DNA of 64,000 nt from Pseudomonas marginalis. GTDB lineage: Bacteria; Pseudomonadota; Gammaproteobacteria; Pseudomonadales; Pseudomonadaceae. The stretch spans positions 1 through 64,000 of the forward strand of contig NZ_VTFG01000004.1 of NCBI RefSeq assembly GCF_008692035.1. Reading direction: 5' to 3'. This document shows, piece after piece, positions 26,021 to 33,543 of the stretch (its first letter is position 1; each line of letters begins with the position of its first letter). The notes beneath the pieces are model-generated. The model had not been told where the DNA came from. It saw nothing but the letters and a program-made list of their open reading frames with translations, and did no database searches. The translations under genes and the position numbers were made by a program.

Positions 26021-26442
26021 TGTTCGGTTTCCTCGGCATTGACGCTGAAGACGACTTCCGCGTCGCCCTGATCAAAGACACTGGGCAGCACGTCGGAGGA
26101 CAACATCGGCAGCGGCACGCTCATGGACGCCACCAGCATCCCGGTGACGATGCCGGCAATGCCCGCACCGACAAGGCCGGCGGGCGATAACCAGTTGGCA
26201 TAGCGTGACCAGAATGAGCGTGGGCCGGATTGGCGTATCTGCCGGACCAACGCCGGGTCGGGGAACGCCAGTTGATGGCTGTCCAACTGGCTGTCGAGCC
26301 AGCGCGCCTGCTGCAAGGCTTCGCGCGCATGCACATTGCCACTGCGGAGCAACGCCTGGGCCGTTGCCCGTTCAGCATCGGGCCAGCGACGCAGGTCCGC
26401 CCCATAGACGTCGGCCAGGTACACAAAGCGTTCGGGTGTCAT
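26017..26442 (-). CDS. Membrane protein, probable anti-sigma factor
   Basis: A 141-residue protein with a cytosolic N-terminal half (about 1-80), one membrane segment (about 86-110, LSPAGLVGAGIAGIVTGMLVA) and a short periplasmic tail. It lies between an ECF sigma gene and a CnrX-like sensor gene and overlaps both by 4 bases, the layout of CnrH-CnrY-CnrX modules. No zinc-binding HxxxCxxC motif is present. The anti-sigma role is inferred from gene order and topology. Confidence 0.7.
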   Translation of the reverse strand: MTPERFVYLADVYGADLRRWPDAERATAQALLRSGNVHAREALQQARWLDSQLDSHQLAFPDPALVRQIRQSGPRSFWSRYANWLSPAGLVGAGIAGIVTGMLVASMSVPLPMLSSDVLPSVFDQGDAEVVFSVNAEETEQ

Positions 26443-27038
26443 GATTTTCCCCTTCCTGGGCGGGCAAGCCCGGGTGTATCGGCAAGTTGGCTGCGCAACT
26501 GGCGTCGGGCCCGCGACAGCAGGCTCTCCAGTGCCTCGACGCTGATATTCATCAGGGCCGCGGCGTCAATGTTCGACAGCTCCTGGTAGTACTGCAACAC
26601 GATGGCTTCGCGCTGGCGTTCGGGCAAGGCCGCCAACGCGGCGGCCATGCGTGTACTGCGGTCCCGGGTCTCCATCTGCTCTTCAGGCGATGGCGAGCTG
26701 TCTGCCACCTCCACCGCCGCCTCATCGCTCAGCGGGCGCTCCTTGCGCCGCCGCAAGCGGTCGTGGCACAGGTTCAGCGCGACCCGGTGCAGCCAGGTGT
26801 CGAAACGCGCCTCGCCACTGCGCCAGTGGGCGGCCTGGCGCCAGATGCGCAGGAAGCTTTCCTGGGCCACGTCCTTGGCCTCGTCGGCGTCCCCGAGGAT
26901 CCGACTGGCGAGCGCCAGCAAACGCGGGAGTTTGCGCGTCACCATTTCGTTGACGGCGGCAGGTTCGTTATTGCCGATACGTGCCAGCAGCTCAACGTCC
27001 GGATCAGTCTCGTTCAATCGGGCAGTTCTCAGGGCCAA
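26439..27038 (-). CDS. ECF-type RNA polymerase sigma factor
   Basis: A 199-residue group IV sigma factor. Region 2 contains DADEAKDVAQESFLRIWR and the WLHRVALNLCHDRLRRRK segment that binds the -10 element. An acidic linker follows (about 105-130). Region 4 has LPERQREAIVLQYY and the helix-turn-helix NIDAAALMNISVEALESLLSRAR cut into its two helices. It is translated after the WXXGXW-protein gene (10-base gap) and overlaps the anti-sigma candidate, so the four genes form one operon. It probably directs its own operon and perhaps the divergent lipoprotein gene. Confidence 0.9.
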   Translation of the reverse strand: MALRTARLNETDPDVELLARIGNNEPAAVNEMVTRKLPRLLALASRILGDADEAKDVAQESFLRIWRQAAHWRSGEARFDTWLHRVALNLCHDRLRRRKERPLSDEAAVEVADSSPSPEEQMETRDRSTRMAAALAALPERQREAIVLQYYQELSNIDAAALMNISVEALESLLSRARRQLRSQLADTPGLARPGRGKS

Positions 27039-27048
27039 GGGTCAGGGT

Positions 27049-27360
27049 TCAGCGGATCCAATGCCCTTCGCGCCAGTACCAGTTCGGGCCATGGGCTTCC
27101 CAATGGCCAGGTTCCCAGCGTGCATGGCGCATTACCGGCTGCCAGTGGCCCGGCACCCAGCCGTAACCGCGCCCTTCCCAACGCCAGTGGCCAGGGTCCC
27201 AGGCATAGCCGGGGCGCTCGGCCGGGATCATTTCCACGCGCTGCGGCGGCGGCGCCTGCTGGAGGATGATGTCGGTCTGGGCAAACGTCGGGGTGCTGAC
27301 AAACGCGGCGAGGGCCAGCGGAGCAAGCAAGGCAAAACGCAATGTGGCCTGGGGTCTCAT
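27049..27360 (-). CDS. Secreted WXXGXW-repeat protein
   Basis: A 103-residue exported protein with the signal peptide ending near FAQ (about residue 28). The mature part has four copies of W-x-x-G-H-W (WDPGHW, WVPGHW, WEPGHW, WREGHW) spaced about 14-19 residues, matching the WXXGXW (YXWGXW) repeat family of unknown function. Trp and His are strikingly enriched, which could bind metal or carbohydrate. I chose the ATG at 27360 because AGGAG lies six bases upstream. It is the first gene of the sigma-factor operon. Confidence 0.85.
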   Translation of the reverse strand: MRPQATLRFALLAPLALAAFVSTPTFAQTDIILQQAPPPQRVEMIPAERPGYAWDPGHWRWEGRGYGWVPGHWQPVMRHARWEPGHWEAHGPNWYWREGHWIR

Positions 27361-27420
27361 GGCAACTCCTCCATGCAACCCGCGAAAGTGCAGGTTGCTG
27401 ATGGGTTGAACGGCGCGTGC

Positions 27421-27435
27421 GCAAAAATCCGTCGC
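27421..27435 (-). promoter_or_regulatory. Motif GCGACGGATTTTTGC upstream of the WXXGXW/sigma operon
   Basis: On the minus strand this 15-base motif lies 61 bases before the WXXGXW start. A copy with a single C/T difference lies on the plus strand at 27518-27532 in front of the divergent lipoprotein gene. The matched placement suggests a shared promoter element or operator. Confidence 0.5.
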
Positions 27436-27517
27436 GGGCTGCGCAGATTTTTCAGCAGGGGGCGAGACCAGTATTGCTCGGGGGCTGGCGGGGCTTGATG
27501 AAATGTTTGAAAGGAAT

Positions 27518-27532
27518 GCGACGGATTTTCGC
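27518..27532 (+). promoter_or_regulatory. Motif GCGACGGATTTTCGC upstream of the small lipoprotein gene
   Basis: This is the plus-strand partner of the motif at 27421-27435 and lies 50 bases before the lipoprotein ATG. GGAAT and GGTC flank it at roughly ECF-promoter spacing, which is suggestive only. Confidence 0.5.
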
Positions 27533-27581
27533 CGGTCGCCGCGTTAAAGGATCAACCCCGGTCAACCCAAGAGGAAACACC

Positions 27582-27722
27582 ATGTACCGTCGACTTACCC
27601 TGCTGGTTGCCGCTGTGCTGATCGTCAGCCTCAGCGGCTGCGTGATCGTGCCGGAACACCGTCATTGCTGCTGGCGTTACTACGGCGCAGTGGATGCGCC
27701 CAGCCATGCTGTCATCGGCTAG
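27582..27722 (+). CDS. Small lipoprotein (46 residues)
   Basis: The precursor begins MYRRLTLLVAAVLIVSLSGC with a clean lipobox and the lipidated Cys at residue 20. The mature peptide of 27 residues is VIVPEHRHCCWRYYGAVDAP plus a short tail; its His-x-His-Cys-Cys cluster could bind metal. GAGGA lies seven bases upstream of the ATG. It is divergent from the sigma-factor operon and shares a promoter motif with it, so it is a good candidate for the regulon. Confidence 0.75.
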   Translation: MYRRLTLLVAAVLIVSLSGCVIVPEHRHCCWRYYGAVDAPSHAVIG

Positions 27723-27838
27723 CTGGCCGCCGCCATGCCCGTCACACGACCTCTCGTCTGCTGCCTCGGCAAGCGCTTGACTCCCACCGTCGATCACACG
27801 ACGCTCTGGGCACTTAGCCATCACTCGAGCCGTCCACC

Positions 27839-28783
27839 ATGAGCATTGCCCCTCCGAGCCAGCCCGACAGCGACGTATACCGGACACTGCTGGAGTCGAC
27901 CAAGGCCATCCCGTGGCGTATCGACTGGCAGAGCATGACCTTCAGCTATATCGGCCCGCAGATCGAAACGCTGCTGGGCTGGACCCCGCAAAGCTGGGTC
28001 AGCGTCGACGACTGGGTCTCGCGCATGCACCCCGATGACCGCGAATACGTGGTGAATTTCTGCGTGTCGCAATCCCGTGCCGGGGTAGACCATGAAGCGG
28101 ATTACCGGGCCCTGACGGTGAACGGCGACTATGTATGGATCCGCGACGTGGTGCACGTGGTGCGCAAGGACGGTGAAGTCGAGGCGCTGATCGGCTTTAT
28201 GTTCGATATCAGCGAACGCAAGAAGACCGAAGAACACCTGGTGCGCCTGCAAAAGCAACTCGAGGAATATTCCTACCAGGATGGCCTGACCGGCATCGCC
28301 AACCGACGCATGTTCGACACCGTGCTCGAGCGCGAATGGGCCAGCGCCCAGCGCAGCCAGTTGCCGCTGTCGTTGATCATCCTGGATATCGATTTTTTCA
28401 AGCAGTACAACGACCACTATGGCCACATCAAGGGCGACGAATGCCTGCGCCAGGTCGCGCATACCCTGTCACTGGCCGCCAACCGGCCCCGGGACTTCAT
28501 CGCCCGTATCGGCGGTGAGGAGTTTGTGTGGTTGCTGCCGGAAACCGACGCGGCATCGGCGAAACAGGTGGCACAGCGCTGCCTGCACCTGATCTGCCAG
28601 CAACAGATCGAACATGGCTTTTCAGCGGTGTCGAACCTGCTGACCCTGAGCCTGGGCGTAGGTACGCGCATCGTCAAACCCAACAGCCCGATGCTGGGTT
28701 TTGTCGAAGATGTCGACAAGTTGCTCTACCGGGCCAAACGCAATGGGCGGATGCGTGCGGAGTATGCAGAAGGTGAAGTTTGA
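27839..28783 (+). CDS. PAS-GGEEF diguanylate cyclase
   Basis: A 314-residue cytosolic enzyme that would make cyclic di-GMP from two GTP. The N-terminal PAS-PAC sensor (about 25-130; GWTPQSWVSVDDWVSRMHPDD, closing with MFDISERKKTEEHL) is a PAS_3-type fold. The GGDEF domain is complete: the metal Asp in LDIDFFKQYNDHYGH, active-site GGEEF at 225-229, and the inhibitory I-site RPRD at 216-219, exactly five residues earlier. It should therefore be active and feedback-inhibited. The cue sensed by the PAS domain is unknown. Confidence 0.92.
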   Translation: MSIAPPSQPDSDVYRTLLESTKAIPWRIDWQSMTFSYIGPQIETLLGWTPQSWVSVDDWVSRMHPDDREYVVNFCVSQSRAGVDHEADYRALTVNGDYVWIRDVVHVVRKDGEVEALIGFMFDISERKKTEEHLVRLQKQLEEYSYQDGLTGIANRRMFDTVLEREWASAQRSQLPLSLIILDIDFFKQYNDHYGHIKGDECLRQVAHTLSLAANRPRDFIARIGGEEFVWLLPETDAASAKQVAQRCLHLICQQQIEHGFSAVSNLLTLSLGVGTRIVKPNSPMLGFVEDVDKLLYRAKRNGRMRAEYAEGEV

Positions 28784-28810
28784 CCCCGGGGGTTAAATCC
28801 CAGGCAAAAA

Positions 28811-28843
28811 AAATCCCAAGTAGCTGATGGAAACTTGGGATTT
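28811..28843 (-). terminator. Intrinsic terminator for minus-strand transcription
   Basis: AAATCCCAAGT and ACTTGGGATTT form an 11-bp stem with an 11-base loop. On the minus strand the stem runs into a row of eight T, giving a strong Rho-independent terminator; the plus strand has only a short T tail. It lies after the diguanylate cyclase gene on the opposite strand. Confidence 0.8.
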
Positions 28844-29049
28844 AAAATGCATAAACCGTGGGAGGTGAACGCCCGGCTATAGTAACCAGTGTAAAAAGCT
28901 GTAACAAGAAAATTTTATATCCTTTCGTCGGATTAAAAGCATTGTAAGTCCTTCAATAACCACATGTTTTTTAAGGTAGAGAGACATATAAGTGCCACTT
29001 TTTGGTGCAACTACTGTCGATATTTCCACTTATAAAAAAGGGTTATTAG
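28844..29049 (-). ncRNA. AT-rich intergenic stretch, possible small RNA or 3' UTR
   Basis: This stretch of about 200 bases is far richer in A/T than its surroundings and has no gene-like frame. On the minus strand it ends at the strong terminator 28811-28843 and includes a TATAAAAT box-like sequence and the C-rich segment TTCACCTCCCAC, a typical small-RNA seed against ribosome sites. It could equally be the long 3' UTR of the gene at 29050. Confidence 0.3.
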
Positions 29050-29310
29050 TTAAGGCGGCGTAACACTCTTCGACCCGCTCTCCTCCAATTGCTGGCAGGT
29101 ATCGCGAAGTTCGAGACCCGCGGAGGTGGCCACACTGGCGACCCGCTCAACCTGCCGGCAAAGTGCCAAACGCTCGGCCGCTTCTTCGCGCTGGCGATCC
29201 TCCTTGGCGTTGAGTTGCATGAAATAGCCCCCGAGCAACATCGCGGCACACAGCACGCCAAGCGCAAAATAGCGCAGGCTGTTGGCTGAAGGGGGGGTTG
29301 CCGGGGTCAC
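29050..29310 (-). CDS. Small single-pass membrane protein of unknown function
   Basis: A protein of about 86 residues if translation starts at the GTG at 29310. It has one membrane segment (about 12-32, LRYFALGVLCAAMLLGGYFM) and a charged periplasmic or cytosolic tail (NAKEDRQREEAAERLALC) ending in SVTPP. The frame stays open upstream to 29574 without a good start; an ATG with GGAG at 29409 is in another frame that stops after 33 codons, so a frameshift in the G7 run near 29291-29297 is a possibility. No family recognised. Confidence 0.5.
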   Translation of the reverse strand: MTPATPPSANSLRYFALGVLCAAMLLGGYFMQLNAKEDRQREEAAERLALCRQVERVASVATSAGLELRDTCQQLEESGSKSVTPP

Positions 29311-29488
29311 GGGCTTACCCTGCCCGGCTCTGTTTTGACAGCAAACCTGGAGCGCCTCGGGCAGCCCCGTCCCGGGACCGGCATCGCGGCGCGAATAAGC
29401 GTGTGCATACCTGTCTCCTCTACCAAGGGAGCAATTGTATGCAAATAGAAACATCGGTTTGTCGTGGTTTTGTAAAGCCTGCACTCGA

Positions 29489-29818
29489 TTACTTGCGTGC
29501 CACTTTGTAACGCACGCAATCCTGGTAGAAACTCTGGCGAATCGCTTCGGGCTTGAGCCGTGAACGACTGTCATAGGTCTGTTCGGTGATGCCCATGGCC
29601 ATCATGCGCATCCAGGATTTACTGAACTTGATGGTCTGGATCTTCTGCCGCGCGGCGTACAGCGACACCCCCGACAGCTTGAGCTCCTGGGCCCTGGCGG
29701 CCGTGCCGGCGCCCCAACTGCACATGTACTTGTCACCCTCGCGCAGCTCCCGTGCCTGCACGGCAGCCGCGCCGCCGGCCAGGGAGCAGGCGATCAGCAT
29801 GATTCCAACAGTGCGCAT
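29489..29818 (-). CDS. Small secreted hypothetical protein
   Basis: A 109-residue protein with a signal peptide (MRTVGIMLIACSLAGGAAAV, cleaved near QA). The mature part has two cysteines (about 33 and 101, YMCSW and YQDCVRY) that may form a disulfide, and a basic helix-rich middle (YAARQKIQTIKFSKSWMRMM). The ATG at 29818 has GAGGA at good distance. The function is unknown. It is followed 178 bases downstream by the 29310 gene on the same strand. Confidence 0.65.
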   Translation of the reverse strand: MRTVGIMLIACSLAGGAAAVQARELREGDKYMCSWGAGTAARAQELKLSGVSLYAARQKIQTIKFSKSWMRMMAMGITEQTYDSRSRLKPEAIRQSFYQDCVRYKVARK

Positions 29819-29909
29819 TTGCTTCCTCACCTAACCACCTGAAAATAAAAGCGATTCTGGCGAGAATTTTGTTACAAAGGGGCCATTAAATTGCCTTATC
29901 GTCGTGCCA

Positions 29910-32411
29910 TCACCATTGGTAGGTCGCACTCGCCTGGACCGTGCGCTGCGAGCCGTACCAGCACCACGAGTAGGAATAGCACGACGCGACGTACTCTTTG
30001 TTCGCCAGGTTGGTGGCGTTCAGGGCCAGGCGCAGGTTGTCCTTGAGGTTGGCGATGTTCGGAATGTCGTAGTGCACCGCCGCATCGAACAGGGTGTAGC
30101 CCGGCACCTTCAGGGTGTTGGCGGTATCGCCCCAGGACGAACCGACATACCGCGCACCCGCGCCGGCGCCGAAGCCCTTGAGGTTGCCATCATGGAAGGT
30201 GTAGTCGGCCCACGCCGACGCCGTGTGGCGCGGTACCGCATAGGTGGTGGTGCCCTCGGCGTTGATGGCCGGGCCTACGCCGATATCGCTGATGGGGGCG
30301 TAACGCACGGTGTTATTGGACTTGCTGATGCGGTTATCCAGGTAGGCATAGGCCGCCGTGATGTCCAGGTTGTCATTAAGGCTGGCCTTGCCTTCCAGTT
30401 CAAAACCACGGGATTGCACTTCGCCGTCCTGGCTCTGGCAGCGACCGCTGCCGCACAGGTGGGTGGGGTCCGGGTCGGTGGTGAGGACGTTGGTCTGGCG
30501 CAGGTCGAAGATCGCCGCTGTGATAAAGCTGTTGCTGCCCGGCGGCTGGTACTTGATACCGATTTCATACTGCTTGCCTTCGGTCGGTTTGAATACCGAT
30601 CCGCCGTAACCGGTGCCCGACTGCGGGTTGAACGACTCCGCATAGCTGGCATAGGGCGCCAGGCCGTTATCGAAGAGATAGACCAGGCCAATACGCCCGG
30701 TAAAGGCCTTGCTGTCCAGGGAGGACTGGCTCTTGGCCCCGGTGCGCAAGGTCTTGGTGGTGCTGTCGGTGCTGGCCCAGTCATAACGACCGCCGAGCAA
30801 CAGGACCCATTTGTCCCACTTCATCTGCTCTTGCAGATAGACGCCGGTCTGTTCGCTGCGCGACGTACCGTCGGTGGTGTACGCCGGTACCGGCACGGCC
30901 GCGCCATAGACCGGGTTGAAAATATCCAGGGTCGGCCCGGCGGTATACGTCCCTGAGCCCAACAGGGTGTCGGTGCTGGTGTTCTGGTAGTCGAGCCCCA
31001 TCAGCAGGGTGTGTTGCAGTGGGCCCGTGTCGAATCTGGCCTGCACCTGGTTATCGAGGGTGTAGGCATCCATGTCGACGTCACTGGCAATGGTGGAACG
31101 TCGAATGGTGCGGTAATCCGCCATCAGGTAGTTGCTGTAGAGGCTGCGATAACGCCCTTCGCTGCGCAGGTAACGCGCGTTCTGGCGCACCGTCCACACA
31201 TCGTTGACGTGATGCTCGAAGGCCCAGCCAATGGAGTAGTACTCGCGATCGCTTTTCTCGAAGTTCTTTTCGCCGTCGTAGAAGTCCACGTCGATGCTGC
31301 GCCCGGTCGGGCTGTGCAATACCGAGCCCCAGGCCGGCACCGAACCGTAGGACGCGCCCTTGGGGTCCTTCTGGAAATGCCCGAGCAAGGTCAGCGAGGT
31401 GTCTTCGTCCGGCCGCCAGGTAAACGCGCTGGACAACGATTGGCGACGGGTTTCGGTGTGTTCGACCTGGCCATCGGCATCGTCGAACAGCCCCGCCACG
31501 CGGTAGGAATACACGCCTTGATCGTCAATCGGCCCGCTCAAATCGAAGGTGGTGCGCTTTTTGTTAAAGGTGCCGTATTCGACGCCCACTTCATGGAACG
31601 GCGTATCCAGCGGGCGCTTGCTGACCATATTGATCACCCCGCTCGGCGTGCCCTGCCCGTACAGCACCGACGCCGGGCCGCGCAGCACTTCGACGCGCTC
31701 CAGGTCGAAGGCATCCTTTTGCGGCAAGGCATCACGGCTCGACGGCATGCGCAGGCCGTCGAGGTAAGTGGCCGGGGCAAACCCACGGATGGTCAATTGG
31801 TCGAGACGCGACGCCGTGGCACCGCGGGTTTCCGGGATGACCGCGGCGCTGTAGCGCAGGATCTGGTTGAGGCTCTCGGCGTTCTGCGCACGCATCTGGT
31901 CTTTGGTGACGATGGAGATCGACTGCGGGGTTTCGATCAGCGCGGTATCGGTCTTGGTGCCCGACAAACTGCGCGTAGCCACATAACCGGACACCGGCCC
32001 GGTAGGGCTTTCGGCCTGGTACGCGCCGCTGATGGTGGTGGCCTGCAACTCCATGGCACCGCCGTTATCCGGGATGGCTTCCAGGCGGTAGCGGTCGGCC
32101 GAGAGCTTCAGCGCCTGCAGGCCGCTGCCGGCGAGCAACTGGGCCAGCGCCACGTCGGTGGCGTACTGCCCGCTCAAGCCGTTGCTGCGTTTGCCGCGTG
32201 CCAGGCTCGCATCAAACGCCAATACCAGGCCCGCCTGCTCGGCCAGGCTGTTGAGCGCCTGGCTCAAGTCACCGGCCGGAATCTGGAAACTGCGTACAGC
32301 GCTGCGGCTTTCTTCGGCGAAGGCGGATTGGACGTTCAGCAACGGCACGGCGGCGAAAGCCAACGCCACTGACAGGGCCAGTGGGTGCAAGGGGCGAGCA
32401 AGGCGCGACAT
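29910..32411 (-). CDS. TonB-dependent siderophore receptor with signalling (STN) domain
   Basis: An 833-residue outer-membrane receptor. After a signal peptide (cleaved after AFA, about 32) comes the STN/secretin signalling domain (about 40-110; RSFQIPAGDLSQALNSLAEQ, LSGQYATDVALAQLLAGSGL). The plug follows (about 150-265; TPQSISIVTKDQM, LERVEVLRGPASVLYGQ) and then a 22-strand barrel ending in Trp833. This is the FpvA/FoxA/FiuA class of ferric-siderophore receptor, in which the STN domain signals through a FecR anti-sigma factor. No fecI/fecR pair is adjacent and I see no clear Fur box, so its regulator must lie elsewhere. Confidence 0.92.
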   Translation of the reverse strand: MSRLARPLHPLALSVALAFAAVPLLNVQSAFAEESRSAVRSFQIPAGDLSQALNSLAEQAGLVLAFDASLARGKRSNGLSGQYATDVALAQLLAGSGLQALKLSADRYRLEAIPDNGGAMELQATTISGAYQAESPTGPVSGYVATRSLSGTKTDTALIETPQSISIVTKDQMRAQNAESLNQILRYSAAVIPETRGATASRLDQLTIRGFAPATYLDGLRMPSSRDALPQKDAFDLERVEVLRGPASVLYGQGTPSGVINMVSKRPLDTPFHEVGVEYGTFNKKRTTFDLSGPIDDQGVYSYRVAGLFDDADGQVEHTETRRQSLSSAFTWRPDEDTSLTLLGHFQKDPKGASYGSVPAWGSVLHSPTGRSIDVDFYDGEKNFEKSDREYYSIGWAFEHHVNDVWTVRQNARYLRSEGRYRSLYSNYLMADYRTIRRSTIASDVDMDAYTLDNQVQARFDTGPLQHTLLMGLDYQNTSTDTLLGSGTYTAGPTLDIFNPVYGAAVPVPAYTTDGTSRSEQTGVYLQEQMKWDKWVLLLGGRYDWASTDSTTKTLRTGAKSQSSLDSKAFTGRIGLVYLFDNGLAPYASYAESFNPQSGTGYGGSVFKPTEGKQYEIGIKYQPPGSNSFITAAIFDLRQTNVLTTDPDPTHLCGSGRCQSQDGEVQSRGFELEGKASLNDNLDITAAYAYLDNRISKSNNTVRYAPISDIGVGPAINAEGTTTYAVPRHTASAWADYTFHDGNLKGFGAGAGARYVGSSWGDTANTLKVPGYTLFDAAVHYDIPNIANLKDNLRLALNATNLANKEYVASCYSYSWCWYGSQRTVQASATYQW

Positions 32412-32527
32412 GGGAAATCCTGGGTAATAGAGGTTCTATTAACCATGACGGCCAGGTCGGCAAATCGGGCAAGGATGAGAGCAGTTTTTATTTGAGCGGC
32501 GTAGATCGGTGTGTTGTGTTTCCCTCA

Positions 32528-32965
32528 TTAACCCCACGCCACCACCAACAACCCCACCCCCAACGCCAGGCACAACGGCGAATAGAACCACGTATCCCAC
32601 CGCGCAAACCGTGACCCGCCGACCTTCTTGAAAAACCCCACCAACTCCGAATCCCCAATCGCGCGGGCAAACATCAGCAGGGCAATCGCGCTGATTCCCC
32701 ATTGCAACGCCGCATGGGAGACCGCCGAAAAGTACAGCCCGGCCCGCAGACACACCAGCAGCGCAATGCCGACCAAGCCCATCGCCACCAGAAAGGTACC
32801 CAGCGCCGAGGGCCTGAATGCAAGGCGAGGCCCGCTGGCGAATTCGCCGGGCAGTTGGGGAATGGCGGCGAGGCTGCCGAGTTTGCCGCCGGCAGCCCAG
32901 TACAGGTGCACCATGCTGATGCAGGTAAAAATGCCGACGATCCAGCGTGCGATGACAAAGCTCAT
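32528..32965 (-). CDS. DUF3995 membrane protein
   Basis: A 145-residue integral membrane protein with four predicted segments (about 6-24, 50-70, 75-95 and 120-143). The MVHLYWAAGGKLG motif near residue 20 and the AAIPQLPG that follows match the DUF3995 family. The ATG at 32965 is chosen; the longer frame upstream runs antisense to the DUF2946 gene. The role is unknown. Confidence 0.75.
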   Translation of the reverse strand: MSFVIARWIVGIFTCISMVHLYWAAGGKLGSLAAIPQLPGEFASGPRLAFRPSALGTFLVAMGLVGIALLVCLRAGLYFSAVSHAALQWGISAIALLMFARAIGDSELVGFFKKVGGSRFARWDTWFYSPLCLALGVGLLVVAWG

Positions 32966-33058
32966 GGCGGGCGCTCCCAGAAAAGGTGCGAGACAGGATA
33001 GTCGCCCTGGGATTTTTTGCAGGCATTTCGTCGGCGGCTGATGGTAAAGTGCCGCCCC

Positions 33059-33448
33059 ATGAAATTCGCCCGCGCCGACCGCTCGCTCATTGCCTGGATG
33101 CTCTATTGCTGCGTCCTGTTCAATGTGTTCGCCTGCAGTATCGGTCACGGGCAGATGGTGGGGATGCAGCTCAATGGCATCGGCGGGCAGTTCTGTACCG
33201 TCGACCCGCGTACCCAGGCGCCCACGCCGTCCAACTCCAGCGATGAGAACCTGCCGACGCTGGCCAAGGCGTTCGGTTGCCCGCTGTGCTCCACCGGCGG
33301 CATGGGCCCGGCGCTCAGTTCCAGCCTGAATGTGGCGGTGTTGCCACAACCCCATGCACCACCGCCGGCCGTGGTGCTGGCTGCTGACATCCCTGCCCGC
33401 TTCACCTGGCCCACGGCTAACCCGCGCGCGCCGCCCGCCTTCGCCTGA
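33059..33448 (+). CDS. DUF2946 family protein
   Basis: A 129-residue protein with an N-terminal membrane or signal segment (about 10-28, IAWMLYCCVLFNVFACSI). A conserved HGQMVG motif follows, then a linker and the GCPLCSTGG cysteine pair (about 73-76). DUF2946 proteins often stand beside TonB-dependent receptors of the copper-linked group, and His, Met and Cys here fit metal contact. The TonB receptor gene starts 95 bases downstream on the same strand, so the two are probably one operon. Confidence 0.75.
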   Translation: MKFARADRSLIAWMLYCCVLFNVFACSIGHGQMVGMQLNGIGGQFCTVDPRTQAPTPSNSSDENLPTLAKAFGCPLCSTGGMGPALSSSLNVAVLPQPHAPPPAVVLAADIPARFTWPTANPRAPPAFA

Positions 33449-33543
33449 TCCCTTTGCTTTCCCATCTGCACTGACCACCGGTTCCACACGGAATGACGGA
33501 CGGCCGTGCGTTGTTTTCAAGCCAAGTTTTTCAGGATTCAACC

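Noticed and set aside
27049..27360. Tandem Trp repeats as a DNA repeat or CRISPR-like array
   Set aside because: The repetition is at protein level (WXXGXW) within a secreted protein; the DNA units differ and vary in spacing.
29307..29519. A 70-codon minus-strand frame beginning upstream of 29409
   Set aside because: It has no recognisable domain or membrane segment and overlaps the start of a more credible gene.
32412..32527. Fur box before the STN-type receptor gene
   Set aside because: I looked for a GATAATGATAATCATTATC-like pattern and found none good enough.
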